A stretch of DNA of 64,000 bases from an uncultured Fusicatenibacter sp. (GTDB lineage Bacteria; Bacillota; Clostridia; Lachnospirales; Lachnospiraceae). The notes beneath the pieces are model-generated. The model searched no databases. It saw nothing but the letters and a program-made list of their open reading frames with translations, and was not told the DNA's origin. Where the stretch lies: the NCBI GenBank assembly GCA_902493585.1, contig CABUPZ010000002.1:1-64000 (forward strand), written 5' to 3'. The position numbers and the translations under genes are program-made. Positions 52,972 through 62,588 of this stretch are shown piece by piece; within the stretch, counting starts at the first letter, position 1; each line of letters begins with the position of its first letter.

Positions 52972-54122
52972 CAATGTTTTTGGAACTGAAGGAAAAGCTG
53001 AAAGCAATCTATGCAGAATACGGAACGTATATCCTTCCGGCAGCCAAATTTCTGCTGGCCTTGGCAGTGTTTCTGAGCATCAATCATACGCTGAACTATG
53101 TGCCGGTGCTGGGCAACATATTTGTTGTACTGATCCTTTCACTGATCTGCGCGATCATTCCGCTGAATGGCATGGTATTCTTTGCGATGGTTATGATCCT
53201 GCTGCAGTGTACGGGAGTACATATTCTTGCGGCGGCGTTCGGGGCGGTTCTGTTCCTGACGCTGTGGGTGCTGTATCTTCGCTTTGCCTCCGGGGAAGCT
53301 TTGGCGTTGGTACTGACCCCGCTGGCATTCGCTCTGAATATTCCGGCGGCAGTCCCGATCGCTTTCGGACTGGTCAGCGGTCCCGTATCGGCGCTGTCTG
53401 TGGCATGCGGTCTGATCGTATATTATTTTATGAATCTGATCCAGGAGCGGATTGCAGTGCTTGCAGCCGGGGAGGATCTGAATATGCTGGATCTTGTGAC
53501 GGCTCTTGCGGAGGGGATCTTCCAGAATGAAGAACTCCTGGTTGCAGTCATCTGCTGTACCGTTACACTTCTGGTAGTGAATCTGATCCGGAGCCTTGAG
53601 GCGGATTACGCGTGGGAGGTTTCCGTGGTTGCTGGCGGTATCGCCTATCTGGTGATCCAGCTTGCCGGCGCACTGTTTCTGGAAGTGCCGGTGTCTGTTC
53701 CGGTGCTGGTGATCGGAACGGTGGGAGCGTGTCTGATCTGCTATGTTCTCCAGCTGTTTGTGTTTGGCGGAGATTATTCCAGAAGCAAGATGTTTCGTTT
53801 TCAGGATGATGAATACTATTACTATGTGAAGGCTGTTCCGAAAATGGCAGTTGCAAATCCCGATCGAACCATTAAAAATATCAGCGAAGAAGAGAGCAAA
53901 GAAAAAGAGAAGAAAGAAGAAGTTCCGGAGGAAACAGAGATTCTGAAGGACTATGAAATTTCAAGGAAAGAGCCGGAAGAGCAGACCGTTGAAATTCCAC
54001 AGGATACCATTCAGACGCAAGGAGACTCACCGGAACCGGAAATGGACCTTGAAATGGAGGATGATTACTTTGACTCTGTAGACTTTGAAGAAAAGTTGAC
54101 AGATACACTGAAGAATCTGTAA
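52968..54122 (+). CDS. Polytopic membrane protein with acidic tail, unknown function
   Basis: 384 residues; not recognised. Roughly the first 265 residues contain eight to ten hydrophobic segments, including paired ones around 20-90 and 95-150, with a soluble loop near 165-185. After RFQDDEYYYYVKAVPKM the protein becomes a charged, Glu/Lys-rich, probably disordered tail of about 110 residues ending DDYFDSVDFEEKLTDTLKNL. AGGAGG precedes the ATG. It is translationally coupled to the two-helix protein and followed 89 nt later by cdaA, which suggests a role at the envelope connected with c-di-AMP or cell-wall control (inference only). Confidence 0.75.
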   Translation: MTMFLELKEKLKAIYAEYGTYILPAAKFLLALAVFLSINHTLNYVPVLGNIFVVLILSLICAIIPLNGMVFFAMVMILLQCTGVHILAAAFGAVLFLTLWVLYLRFASGEALALVLTPLAFALNIPAAVPIAFGLVSGPVSALSVACGLIVYYFMNLIQERIAVLAAGEDLNMLDLVTALAEGIFQNEELLVAVICCTVTLLVVNLIRSLEADYAWEVSVVAGGIAYLVIQLAGALFLEVPVSVPVLVIGTVGACLICYVLQLFVFGGDYSRSKMFRFQDDEYYYYVKAVPKMAVANPDRTIKNISEEESKEKEKKEEVPEETEILKDYEISRKEPEEQTVEIPQDTIQTQGDSPEPEMDLEMEDDYFDSVDFEEKLTDTLKNL

Positions 54123-54211
54123 AGAGAAACAGGAAACCGGAGTGACGAAGGGGAGAATCCGCTCCGCTTGATTTACAGGATAAAAAACGGGAAAAGAAGG
54201 GAAGTGACAGT

Positions 54212-55105
54212 GTGCAGGCAGTTTGGAATTGGATAACGATACGTTTATCGGAGATAACGCTTCCGAAGCCCATAGAATTTATTGATATCGTACAGATTTT
54301 GCTGATCGCATATTTTGTGTACCATCTGATCCGATGGGTGCAGAACACGAAAGCGTATACACTGTTAAAAGGTATCCTGGTAATCCTGGCATTTTTTGCG
54401 ATAGCAAGTATCTTTCAGATGCAGACGTTTCTGTATCTGCTTGGAGCGCTGGGAGGGGTTGCGCTGACAGCTCTCGTTATTATTTTCCAGCCGGAACTGC
54501 GAAGGGCAGTGGAACAGCTTGGCGAAAAAACGCCGCTGGCCTCCATTACGCTTCCGGGATCATCGGAAAAAGAGGAGCGATTCAGCGATAAGACGGTCAA
54601 CGAGCTTGTGCGTGCAAGTTTTGAAATGGGAAAAGTGAAAACCGGAGCTTTGATCGTCATTGAAAGAAATATTACACTGGAAGAATTTGAAAAAACCGGA
54701 ATTGCAGTGGATGGAATTGTGTCCAGCCAGCTTTTGATCAATATTTTTGAACACAATACGCCGCTGCACGACGGTGCGGTGATTGTCCGGGGAGACAGGA
54801 TCGTATCGGCGACTTGTTACCTTCCACTGTCAGATAACATGACCCTGAGCAAGGATCTTGGCACCCGCCACAGAGCGGGCGTAGGAGTCAGTGAGGCGAC
54901 AGATTCCTTTACGATCATCGTTTCTGAAGAAACCGGCAATGTTTCCTACGCAGTGGGCGGTGAGCTGACGAAAGGCGTAACGCCGACGGAACTGAGGGAG
55001 CAGCTCCATCTGATCCAGGACCTTCCACATAAACAGGACGGCGAGGACGGAAAAGGAAAACGCCGGATCCGGAGACGAAAAAAAGAAAGGGCGGGTGAAT
55101 CATGA
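54212..55105 (+). CDS. cdaA: Diadenylate cyclase CdaA (c-di-AMP synthase)
   Basis: 297 residues. Three N-terminal membrane helices (about 22-100) are followed by the DAC domain with the active DGA motif (LHDGAVIV, about 186) and RHRAG motif (about 219). It joins two ATP into c-di-AMP at the membrane. The initiation codon is GTG at 54212 behind AAGGGAAG; no better in-frame start exists. The next gene, cdaR, overlaps by 4 nt. A basic C-terminal tail (KGKRRIRRRKKER) extends beyond the cyclase domain. Confidence 0.95.
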   Translation: MQAVWNWITIRLSEITLPKPIEFIDIVQILLIAYFVYHLIRWVQNTKAYTLLKGILVILAFFAIASIFQMQTFLYLLGALGGVALTALVIIFQPELRRAVEQLGEKTPLASITLPGSSEKEERFSDKTVNELVRASFEMGKVKTGALIVIERNITLEEFEKTGIAVDGIVSSQLLINIFEHNTPLHDGAVIVRGDRIVSATCYLPLSDNMTLSKDLGTRHRAGVGVSEATDSFTIIVSEETGNVSYAVGGELTKGVTPTELREQLHLIQDLPHKQDGEDGKGKRRIRRRKKERAGES

Positions 55106-56439
55106 AAGAAAAGATATTGAACAACCTGCCGCTTAAAATTGCGTCCGTGATCATTGCAATCATTATCTGGTATGCAGTGACGGACATCAGTGATCCGATC
55201 ATCACCAGAACTTTTACGGACATTCCGGTACAGATTACCAATGAATCTTATATCGCGGAAGGGCGGAAGACTTATCAGGTATCGGCGCAGTATCAGACCA
55301 TGGCGGTATCTATAAGAGGGAACCGGTCCCTGGTCAACAAAGTGCAGGTAGAAGACATCACGGTGACAGCGGATCTGACCCAGATCGTTACGATGGAAAC
55401 CGATCCGGTCTATGTGCCTGTCACTGCGACATGTGCAGGAATTTCGTCGGAAAATATCCATACACAGACAGCAACCATACCCATCGAGATCGAAGATGTG
55501 GACAGCGCCAGATTTCCGATCAGCGTCGATGTAGGAGACACCAGCCCGGCAAAGGAATATGAAATAGGAAGCAGAACGACCGATCCAGAAACAATTTCTA
55601 TTTCCGGTCCGGAATCCCTGATCAGCAAGATCAGCAGCGTGGTGGCAAAGGTGGATGTCAGCGGCATGTCGGAGTCCGGAACGGTAAAGGGAACGCTGGT
55701 TGTGATCGATAAAAACCTGGACGAAATGACAGAGACTCAGATGAATTTCCTGAATTTCGAGACCGGAAGCCGTGAGATTGATGTTGCGATTGAACTTTGG
55801 AGAAAACAGACCGGAGTCCAGCTGAAAGCTGAGTACAGCGGAACACCGGAACACGGCTATCAGGTGACAGATATCACCACGACGCCGGAGGAGATCACCG
55901 TTGCGGGATCCGAGGAAGCGCTGAGTGAACTTGCAGCCAATGGAAATGTGGTTACCATACCGGCAGATTTGATCAATATCGACGGTCAGAGCAAGGATAC
56001 AGACATCACGGTGAATATTGATGAACTGCTGACCGACGAACCGGAGATGAAAATTACCAGTTCCGCGGAAACCGTGACCGTGCATGTATCAATTCTTCCG
56101 AATGGAAGTAAGGAATTCCAGCTGGATGTAGATCAAATCCAGACGAAAAACCTGGCAAGCAATCTGACGGTTCTCTATGATCAGACACAGATACCTGTGC
56201 GCATCAAAGCATCAGACGAAAATCTGGAAAAGTTTGATACCTCAATGCTGATTGCGACAATTGATCTGAGCGGAAAGACCGCAGGAGACTACGAGGTTCC
56301 GGTCCAGATCCAATTACCGAATAATTATGAACTGGTCAATGGAGATGACGAAGAAACTGAGAAGAATGAGGTGACTGTGACAGTGCATCTGAAGGAAAAG
56401 ACAGATACTTCTGCAAGAACCTCTGAAAATGCCAATTAG
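55102..56439 (+). CDS. cdaR: CdaA regulatory protein CdaR (YbbR domains)
   Basis: 445 residues. A single N-terminal membrane helix (LKIASVIIAIIIWYAV) is followed by several tandem YbbR-type beta domains exposed outside the cell (repeats begin near FTDIPVQITN, FPISVDVGD, GVQLKAEYSG and EFQLDVDQI). CdaR binds CdaA and tunes its activity. The 4-nt overlap with cdaA indicates coupling. In many Firmicutes glmM comes next; here a canonical HPr gene follows after 12 nt instead. Confidence 0.93.
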   Translation: MKEKILNNLPLKIASVIIAIIIWYAVTDISDPIITRTFTDIPVQITNESYIAEGRKTYQVSAQYQTMAVSIRGNRSLVNKVQVEDITVTADLTQIVTMETDPVYVPVTATCAGISSENIHTQTATIPIEIEDVDSARFPISVDVGDTSPAKEYEIGSRTTDPETISISGPESLISKISSVVAKVDVSGMSESGTVKGTLVVIDKNLDEMTETQMNFLNFETGSREIDVAIELWRKQTGVQLKAEYSGTPEHGYQVTDITTTPEEITVAGSEEALSELAANGNVVTIPADLINIDGQSKDTDITVNIDELLTDEPEMKITSSAETVTVHVSILPNGSKEFQLDVDQIQTKNLASNLTVLYDQTQIPVRIKASDENLEKFDTSMLIATIDLSGKTAGDYEVPVQIQLPNNYELVNGDDEETEKNEVTVTVHLKEKTDTSARTSENAN

Positions 56440-56451
56440 GAGGAAACAAAA

Positions 56452-56721
56452 ATGGTAAGCAGGAAAGTTACCGTGACAAATCCGACAGGACTGCACCTTC
56501 GTCCGGCAGGGAATCTTTGTAAAGAGGCGATGAAGTATAAATCAATGATAACATTCCAGTTCCGTGATACTACGGCCAATGCCAAGAGCGTACTCAGCGT
56601 GCTTGGCGCCTGTGTCAAAAGCGGAGATGAGATTACGCTGATCTGCGAAGGCGAAGATGAACAGGAAGCGCTGGAAGCGCTGGCAGCCGCAGTGGAAAGT
56701 GGACTGGGAGAACAGAACTGA
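56452..56721 (+). CDS. ptsH: Phosphocarrier protein HPr
   Basis: 89 residues. Enzyme I phosphorylation site His15 lies in NPTGLHLRPAG, and the HPr kinase site is Ser46 in NAKSVLSVLGA. Both key residues are at the canonical positions. It carries phosphate for PTS sugar uptake and, when phosphorylated on Ser46, acts with CcpA in carbon repression. AGGAGG precedes the ATG. It is the last gene after cdaA-cdaR and is followed by a strong terminator; ptsI does not follow. It may alternatively be a second HPr copy of the cell. Confidence 0.92.
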   Translation: MVSRKVTVTNPTGLHLRPAGNLCKEAMKYKSMITFQFRDTTANAKSVLSVLGACVKSGDEITLICEGEDEQEALEALAAAVESGLGEQN

Positions 56722-56748
56722 CGGACAGATACCATATAGGAAAACAGA

Positions 56749-56814
56749 AGCAGAACACATCTGAAAACTTTCGGAAGGAAAGTGCAGATGTGTTCTGCTT
56801 TTTTTTTTTTTTTT
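56749..56814 (+). terminator. Intrinsic terminator of the cdaA-cdaR-HPr operon
   Basis: AGCAGAACACATCTG (56749-56763) pairs perfectly with CAGATGTGTTCTGCT (56785-56799), followed by an uninterrupted run of 16 T. The next 200 nt (56815-57016) are AT-rich with no gene. Confidence 0.93.
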
Positions 56815-57016
56815 GTGGACAGCAGTGTGGGCAGAAAATTTTAAAAACAGAACAATACACAGAAGACGGACGGAGAAGTGGTATGAAATGGGGCGAAAGC
56901 TGTGAAAAAGAGTTATGAAAGAAAAAAAGACTGAAAATAAGTGGATAAACAGAAAAAATATATCAAAAAATGTGCTTAACGAAAAAGACATAAAATTGTC
57001 AAATATGGATAACATA

Positions 57017-57045
57017 TTGCGGTTTACCAGAGGATATGATAAAAT
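57017..57045 (+). promoter_or_regulatory. Promoter of the polysaccharide cluster
   Basis: TTGCGG (57017-57022), 17 nt, TAAAAT (57040-57045), 45 nt before the first gene. It is probably the start of a long operon reaching beyond the window. Confidence 0.6.
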
Positions 57046-57089
57046 GAAGGCTACATAATATAAAAGAGTAACCGGGGGGAGTTCCTGCG

Positions 57090-58508
57090 ATGTATCAGCA
57101 AAAGCAGAAGTTTCAGAATTTACTTTTAATGATTATTGATGCGGTTTGCATCGTGGCAAGTTATCTTTTCGCAAGTTTTTGTAGGCTGAAGTTCAGACCA
57201 AATCCAATGGGGCTTTCGATGAATGATGTAATGGGAAGTTTGTGGCTGGTCTTTTTAGCCTATTTTTGTGTGTTCATATTTTTTAATATGAATCAGTATC
57301 TGATGCAGAGAGACAAATACGAAGAATTCATCTATGTTATCAAGGTGAATATTTTCGTGTCGGCTGTTTTGGCAGTTATTTTTTTCCTGGCCCGTGAAAT
57401 GGATTTCTTATCCAGAGGCGTATGGCTTGTTACCGTGTTGTGTAATGTTATTTTGATGTATATTGGACATTTGGCGGCAAAGAAAATTCTGAAAAAGCAG
57501 TATGCACTTGGAGGAAAGCAGCATATGTATCTGGTCACGACCAATGACCGGGTGGATAAAGTGCTGTCACAGCTTGAAGAAGCGGAGGAACTGAATTTCT
57601 ATACGGTGCGTATTGCGATTCTGGATGTGGACCGCAGGGGAGAGAGTATCAAAGGATTTCCTGTTGTGGCTACTTTTGAGGATTTGTATGAAGATGCCAG
57701 AAAAGAAGTGGTGGATGTTGCGTATATCAATATTTCCTATTCTACCGGAAAGTCTTTGGAAAATTGTATCAGTGAATTCGAGAAGATGGGAATTACGGTA
57801 CAGCTGAATATCAATGTGCTGGAAGGGCAGGAAGGTTTTGGAAAACAGATTGATATGATCGGAGATTATCCGGTGGTAAGTTTTGCCCCGCGTTTTTTTG
57901 ATTATAATAAGCTGGTGATGAAACGGATCATTGACATTGTTGGAGCTCTGGTAGGGCTTGCCATTACAGGTGTTGTGACGATTTTCCTGGCACCAATTCT
58001 GAAACTGGAGTCCCCGGGACCTTTGGTCTTCAAACAAAAACGAGTAGGGAAAAACGGACGGTATTTTTACATTTACAAATTCCGTTCCATGTACAAAGAC
58101 GCAGAAGAGCGGAAAGCCGCCTTGATGGAGAAAAATGAGATGAAGGGTCTGATGTTTAAGATGACGGATGACCCGCGGGTGACGAAAGTCGGAAAATTCA
58201 TCCGTGCCACCAGTATTGATGAGCTTCCGCAGTTCTGGAATATTCTGAAAGGCGATATGAGCCTGGTGGGAACAAGACCGCCGACTGTAGATGAGTTCCA
58301 GCAATACGAAGCGCGGCATAAACGCCGCCTAAGCATGAAACCAGGCCTGACAGGCATGTGGCAGGTGAGCGGACGCAGCAATATTGAAGATTTTGAGGAA
58401 GTTGTCCGCATGGATCTGGATTACATCGACAACTGGTCGCTGCAGCTGGATGCTAAGATTATTTTAAAGACCATTGTCGTTATATTTAAAAAAGTAGGAG
58501 CAAAATAG
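57090..58508 (+). CDS. Undecaprenyl-phosphate sugar phosphotransferase (initiating, WbaP/CpsE-like)
   Basis: 472 residues. About four to five N-terminal membrane helices, a central Rossmann-like CoA-binding-type domain (about 145-265), then the bacterial sugar transferase domain: KRIIDIVGALVGL helix, YKFRSMYKDAEE, FIRATSIDELPQFWNILKGDMSLVGTRPP and the end PGLTGMWQVSGRS. It places the first sugar-1-phosphate on undecaprenyl phosphate at the inner face of the membrane and so starts each repeat unit. GGGGAG precedes the ATG. It is the first gene of the cluster. Confidence 0.93.
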   Translation: MYQQKQKFQNLLLMIIDAVCIVASYLFASFCRLKFRPNPMGLSMNDVMGSLWLVFLAYFCVFIFFNMNQYLMQRDKYEEFIYVIKVNIFVSAVLAVIFFLAREMDFLSRGVWLVTVLCNVILMYIGHLAAKKILKKQYALGGKQHMYLVTTNDRVDKVLSQLEEAEELNFYTVRIAILDVDRRGESIKGFPVVATFEDLYEDARKEVVDVAYINISYSTGKSLENCISEFEKMGITVQLNINVLEGQEGFGKQIDMIGDYPVVSFAPRFFDYNKLVMKRIIDIVGALVGLAITGVVTIFLAPILKLESPGPLVFKQKRVGKNGRYFYIYKFRSMYKDAEERKAALMEKNEMKGLMFKMTDDPRVTKVGKFIRATSIDELPQFWNILKGDMSLVGTRPPTVDEFQQYEARHKRRLSMKPGLTGMWQVSGRSNIEDFEEVVRMDLDYIDNWSLQLDAKIILKTIVVIFKKVGAK

Positions 58509-58525
58509 CAAATAGGAGAGAAAAG

Positions 58526-59623
58526 ATGAAAAAGTATGATTATGTATTAGTAGGAAGCGGACTGTATTCCGGAGTGATCAATTATCTGGCGCATCAGGAG
58601 GGCAAAAAATGTCTTGTTATTGAAAAACGTGATCATATCGGAGGAAATGTGTATTGTGAAGACATCGAGGGAATCCATGTGCACAAATATGGCGCGCATA
58701 TTTTTCATACCAGCAATAAAAAGGTCTGGAATTTTGTAAATTCTCTGGTAGAATTTAATCGGTATACCAATTCACCGATTGCCAATTATAAGGGTGAGAT
58801 TTACAATATGCCGTTCAATATGAACACTTTCAGCAAAATGTGGGGCGTTCGCACGCCGGACGAAGCAAAAGCAAAAATCGAGGAACAGCGGGCAAGTATT
58901 CCGGGAGAGCCGAAAAATCTGGAAGAACAGGCGATCAAGCTGGTGGGAACAGACATTTATCAGAAACTGGTAAAGGGTTACACGGAAAAACAGTGGGGCA
59001 GAGACTGTAAAGATCTGCCAAGCTTTATCATCAAAAGGCTTCCGGTACGTTTTACCTATGACAATAACTATTTCAACGACGCTTACCAGGGGATTCCGAT
59101 CGGCGGATACAATGTGCTGATCGATAAGCTATTTGAAGGCGCGGATATTGAGACCGGCGTTGATTTTCTGGAGAAGAAAGAGAAGTATATGGAGATGGGC
59201 GACAGAGTCGTTTATACCGGTGCGATTGATGCGTACTATGACTTCTGTCTTGGAAAGCTGGAATATCGTACGGTACGGTTTGAAACAGAAGTTCTGGATA
59301 TGGAAAATTACCAGGGTGTTGCGGTTGTCAACTATACAGACAGGGAGACGCCTTATACCCGTGTGATCGAACATAAGCATTTTGAGTTTGGCACACAGCC
59401 GAAGACAGTTATCTCAAAAGAGTATTCGACAGACTGGAAGGAAGGTATGGAGCCGTACTATCCGGTGAACGATGAGAAAAATCAGACGTTGTATCAGGAA
59501 TACGCGAAAAAGGCAGCGGAAGAAGAAAAAGTGATTTTTGGCGGCCGTCTGGGTGAGTATAAGTATTATGATATGGACAAGGTAATAGAATCGGCAATGA
59601 ATATGTGGGAGAAGATCAAGTAA
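58526..59623 (+). CDS. glf: UDP-galactopyranose mutase
   Basis: A 365-residue flavoenzyme. The FAD-binding dinucleotide fold is at the start (YVLVGSGLYSGVI), followed by the Glf signatures HIGGNVYCEDIEGIHVHKYGAHIFHT, YTEKQWGRD, and the C-terminal GRLGEYKYYDMDKVI. It converts UDP-galactopyranose to UDP-galactofuranose, so the polymer made by this cluster should contain galactofuranose. AGGAGAG precedes the ATG. Its stop overlaps the next start by one base. Confidence 0.95.
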   Translation: MKKYDYVLVGSGLYSGVINYLAHQEGKKCLVIEKRDHIGGNVYCEDIEGIHVHKYGAHIFHTSNKKVWNFVNSLVEFNRYTNSPIANYKGEIYNMPFNMNTFSKMWGVRTPDEAKAKIEEQRASIPGEPKNLEEQAIKLVGTDIYQKLVKGYTEKQWGRDCKDLPSFIIKRLPVRFTYDNNYFNDAYQGIPIGGYNVLIDKLFEGADIETGVDFLEKKEKYMEMGDRVVYTGAIDAYYDFCLGKLEYRTVRFETEVLDMENYQGVAVVNYTDRETPYTRVIEHKHFEFGTQPKTVISKEYSTDWKEGMEPYYPVNDEKNQTLYQEYAKKAAEEEKVIFGGRLGEYKYYDMDKVIESAMNMWEKIK

Positions 59624-60402
59624 TGAAGATTACCGTCATTGTTGCAGTGCATAAAAAATATCGGATGCCGAAGGAGAAATGTTATCTTCCGCTTCATGTG
59701 GGAAGAGAAGGCAAAGCGGATATTGGTTTTGTCGGAGATAATACCGGTGATAATATTTCCCAGAAAAATCCATATTATTGTGAATTGACCGGATTGTACT
59801 GGATGTGGAAAAATATGGATTCTGATTATATGGGACTGGTACACTATCGAAGATATTTTGCGGGAAAACAAGGAGCGGGACATGGTGATAAATTTAATCA
59901 GATCTTGACAGAAAAAGAAATCAAGAGCCTTTTGATGAAGAGCGATATTATTCTGCCAAAAAAGAGACGCTATTATATTGAAAATTTGTATTCGCATTAT
60001 GCACATACCCATTATGCGGAGCATTTGGATTATACCAGAGAAATTCTGTTGGAGAAATGTCCGGAGTATGTTTCAGCTTTTGATAAAGTAATGAAACGTA
60101 CTTACGGACATATGTTCAATATGTTTATTATGTCCCGCAAAAAATGTGATGCTTACTGCAGCTGGCTGTTTCCGATTCTCACGGAACTGGAACACAGAAT
60201 TGACTATGAAAATTATGATTCGTTTCAGGCAAGGTTGTTTGGAAGGGTCAGTGAGCTGTTGCTGGATGTCTGGATGGAGAAGAATGGATACTCGTATCAG
60301 GAAGTTCCGGTGATCAGCATGGAACAGGTAAACTGGCTGCATAAGGGCGTGTCTTTTTTGCTGGCAAAGTTTTCTGGGAAAAAGTATGATGCAAGTTTTT
60401 GA
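59623..60402 (+). CDS. DUF4422-type glycosyltransferase
   Basis: 259 residues. MKITVIVAVHKKYRMP, followed by VGDNTGDNISQKNPYYCELTGLYWMWKN, MGLVHYRRYF, a FNMFIMSR segment and FQARLFGRVSELLLDVW, is the pattern of DUF4422 proteins found in capsule and lipopolysaccharide clusters. They are treated as glycosyltransferases; donor and acceptor are unknown. It starts at the overlapping TAATG with the glf stop. An in-frame upstream ATG within glf is not needed. Confidence 0.85.
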   Translation: MKITVIVAVHKKYRMPKEKCYLPLHVGREGKADIGFVGDNTGDNISQKNPYYCELTGLYWMWKNMDSDYMGLVHYRRYFAGKQGAGHGDKFNQILTEKEIKSLLMKSDIILPKKRRYYIENLYSHYAHTHYAEHLDYTREILLEKCPEYVSAFDKVMKRTYGHMFNMFIMSRKKCDAYCSWLFPILTELEHRIDYENYDSFQARLFGRVSELLLDVWMEKNGYSYQEVPVISMEQVNWLHKGVSFLLAKFSGKKYDASF

Positions 60403-60420
60403 GAGAAAGATGATTGTAAG

Positions 60421-61467
60421 ATGATGGAAAAAGAAAATCCCCAAATCAGTGTAATTATACCGATTTATCATGTGGAAATTTCATTATTGGAAAGATGTCT
60501 GAATGGACTGGAAAAGCAAACGGAGCAGGACTTTGAAGTCCTGCTAGTTTTTGATGAAGATATGTCAAAATATAATAGCCTGGTGGAAAAGTACATAAAA
60601 CGAAAGCTTAAAATTAAGGCCATGGAAAGAGAACATCAGGGAGTGTCTGCGGCAAGAAATAAAGGGATTCAGAACGCAGAAGGAAAATGGATCGCTTTTG
60701 TTGATGCGGACGATTGGCTGGAAGATGGCGCACTCAAAATACAGCTGAAAGCAGGGGAAGATCAAAACGCAGATATTGTGATGGGAGAACACCTAATGGA
60801 ATATGGCACAACATCACAATTGCACCAATATCTGAAAAGTACAAGGGTGTTTGAAGGTGGGAATAAAGAGACTTTTGAAAAAGATATCCTGAAACCCCAA
60901 ACAGGTGCAGGATTTGTATGGGGAAAATTATTCCGGAGAGAATTTTTAGTAGAAAATAAAATATACTTCAATGAGAATCTATCAGCGGCCGAGGATGCAG
61001 AGTTTATGTTTCGGGCCGCCTGTGATGCAAAACGCATTGTATATATCACGGAGCTTTGTTATCACTACTGGTACAATGCCTCTTCCGCAGTACGGCGATA
61101 TCAGAAAGATTATGTGCAGAAATATGTAAAGTCGATGAAGGCTTTGGAAAAAGATATCGATGAGAGAAAAGACAAAGAATACTGTCGGGAAACTTATTAT
61201 AGCTGTGTTTTATATCATCTGCTGCTGATTGTAATTAATTATTCTTTCCATCCACAGTCAGGCCTAAAGGGAAAAGAACAGATCAGAGCGTTCAAAAAGC
61301 TGTTAAAACAGCCGATGTTTGATACAGCGTTAAAACATATTCATTTCGAGGATTTTTCCAAGACGCGGCAAATAACTCTGGCATGTATAAAGTGTCATTT
61401 TTATTTCGGCGTAAGAATGATAGCAAAAATCAGACATAGACAGTTTAAAAACTATTCGAAAAGATAG
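60421..61467 (+). CDS. Family 2 glycosyltransferase
   Basis: 348 residues. The GT-A fold begins PQISVIIPIYHVE, with the nucleotide-sugar motif VDADDWLEDGAL (the DxD) near residues 92-103, GVSAARNKGIQNAEGKW before it, and the acidic AEDAEFMFRA catalytic segment further on. It transfers a sugar from an activated donor to the growing lipid-linked repeat unit. The C-terminal part is basic and partly hydrophobic, fitting membrane association. Two start codons in a row (60421, 60424) and a weak ribosome site leave the exact start open. Confidence 0.9.
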   Translation: MMEKENPQISVIIPIYHVEISLLERCLNGLEKQTEQDFEVLLVFDEDMSKYNSLVEKYIKRKLKIKAMEREHQGVSAARNKGIQNAEGKWIAFVDADDWLEDGALKIQLKAGEDQNADIVMGEHLMEYGTTSQLHQYLKSTRVFEGGNKETFEKDILKPQTGAGFVWGKLFRREFLVENKIYFNENLSAAEDAEFMFRAACDAKRIVYITELCYHYWYNASSAVRRYQKDYVQKYVKSMKALEKDIDERKDKEYCRETYYSCVLYHLLLIVINYSFHPQSGLKGKEQIRAFKKLLKQPMFDTALKHIHFEDFSKTRQITLACIKCHFYFGVRMIAKIRHRQFKNYSKR

Positions 61468-61479
61468 GGAATGAAGTTG

Positions 61480-62577
61480 ATGAAAAGAGTACTGGTATTT
61501 GGAATTACGGAGAACCCTGGCGGGATTGAAAGCGTGATTATGAATTATTATCGCAGAATTGACAGAAATAAGATACAATTCGAGTTCTTATGCAATACAA
61601 AGATTGTTGCGTATGAAGAGGAGATAAAGTCTTTAGGTGGGATAATCCATAGAATACCTGCAAGAAGAGATGGGAGAAAAGAGTTCGCAGAAGCATTGGA
61701 GACATTTATGCAGGAAAACTCGAAGAAGTATTGTGCAATCTGGGTAAATGTCTGCAGCCTGGCAAATATTGATTATTTAAAAGCCGCTAAGAAGTTTGGC
61801 ATCCCCAAGAGAATCATTCACTGTCACAATGCAGATAATGGGGACAGTTTTTTAAGAGGGCAGCTGCACAAAATAAATCGCGCGCAAATCAATAAGTATG
61901 CAACAGATTTCTGGTCCTGTTCGGATGAGGCTTCAAAATGGTTTTTTGGTGAAAAAAATATGAGAAGTGAAAAATATAAATTGATTTATAATGCAGTTGA
62001 TCCCGATAAATTTCTTCCGGACGCGGACGTGCGGGAAAAATACAGAAAAGAATTGAATTGCGAAGATAAGATTGTCATTGGACATATAGGACGCTTTCAT
62101 TTTCAGAAAAATCATAAGTTTGTGCTGGAAATCATGAGAGATTTAGTGAAAGCAGAAAAGAATGTGGAACTGCTTCTGATCGGTCAGGGAGAGCTGATGG
62201 AGGAGATGAAAACAAAGGTTTCTGATTATGGCCTGGAAGAAAATGTACAGTTTTTAGGAGTGCGTTCCGATATTCCGCAGTTATATCAGGCGATGGATCT
62301 GTTTTTGTTTCCATCCGTATTTGAAGGATTGCCGATCGTATTGCTGGAGGCGCAGGCAAATGGTCTGCCATGTGTAGTTTCGGATACCATTACGAAACAG
62401 ATAAAGATCAACGATAATCTCTATTTTAAAAAACTTACAGATACATCCGAGGACTGGGCTGATTTCATTTTAAATACAGCGGTGAAGAAAGGGAGGGTTA
62501 CGCAGGATAAATTCTTAAAGTCACCCTACAATATAAAATTACAGACAGAAATACTGGAAAAGCTTTTGACAGAGTGA
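61480..62577 (+). CDS. Family 4 (GT-B) glycosyltransferase
   Basis: 365 residues. The N-terminal domain opens MKRVLVFGITENPGGIESVIMNYYR. The C-terminal Rossmann domain has IGHIGRFHFQKNH, LLLIGQGELMEEM, FLGVRSDIPQLYQAMDLFLFPSVFEGLPIVLLEAQANGLP; the EGLPIVLLEAQ stretch is the retaining GT4 EX7E motif. It resembles EpsF/CapM-type enzymes. The ATG at 61480 is chosen because AGGGA lies 9 nt upstream; the ATG at 61471 directly abuts that site. Confidence 0.9.
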   Translation: MKRVLVFGITENPGGIESVIMNYYRRIDRNKIQFEFLCNTKIVAYEEEIKSLGGIIHRIPARRDGRKEFAEALETFMQENSKKYCAIWVNVCSLANIDYLKAAKKFGIPKRIIHCHNADNGDSFLRGQLHKINRAQINKYATDFWSCSDEASKWFFGEKNMRSEKYKLIYNAVDPDKFLPDADVREKYRKELNCEDKIVIGHIGRFHFQKNHKFVLEIMRDLVKAEKNVELLLIGQGELMEEMKTKVSDYGLEENVQFLGVRSDIPQLYQAMDLFLFPSVFEGLPIVLLEAQANGLPCVVSDTITKQIKINDNLYFKKLTDTSEDWADFILNTAVKKGRVTQDKFLKSPYNIKLQTEILEKLLTE

Positions 62578-62588
62578 AAGGGAAGAGA

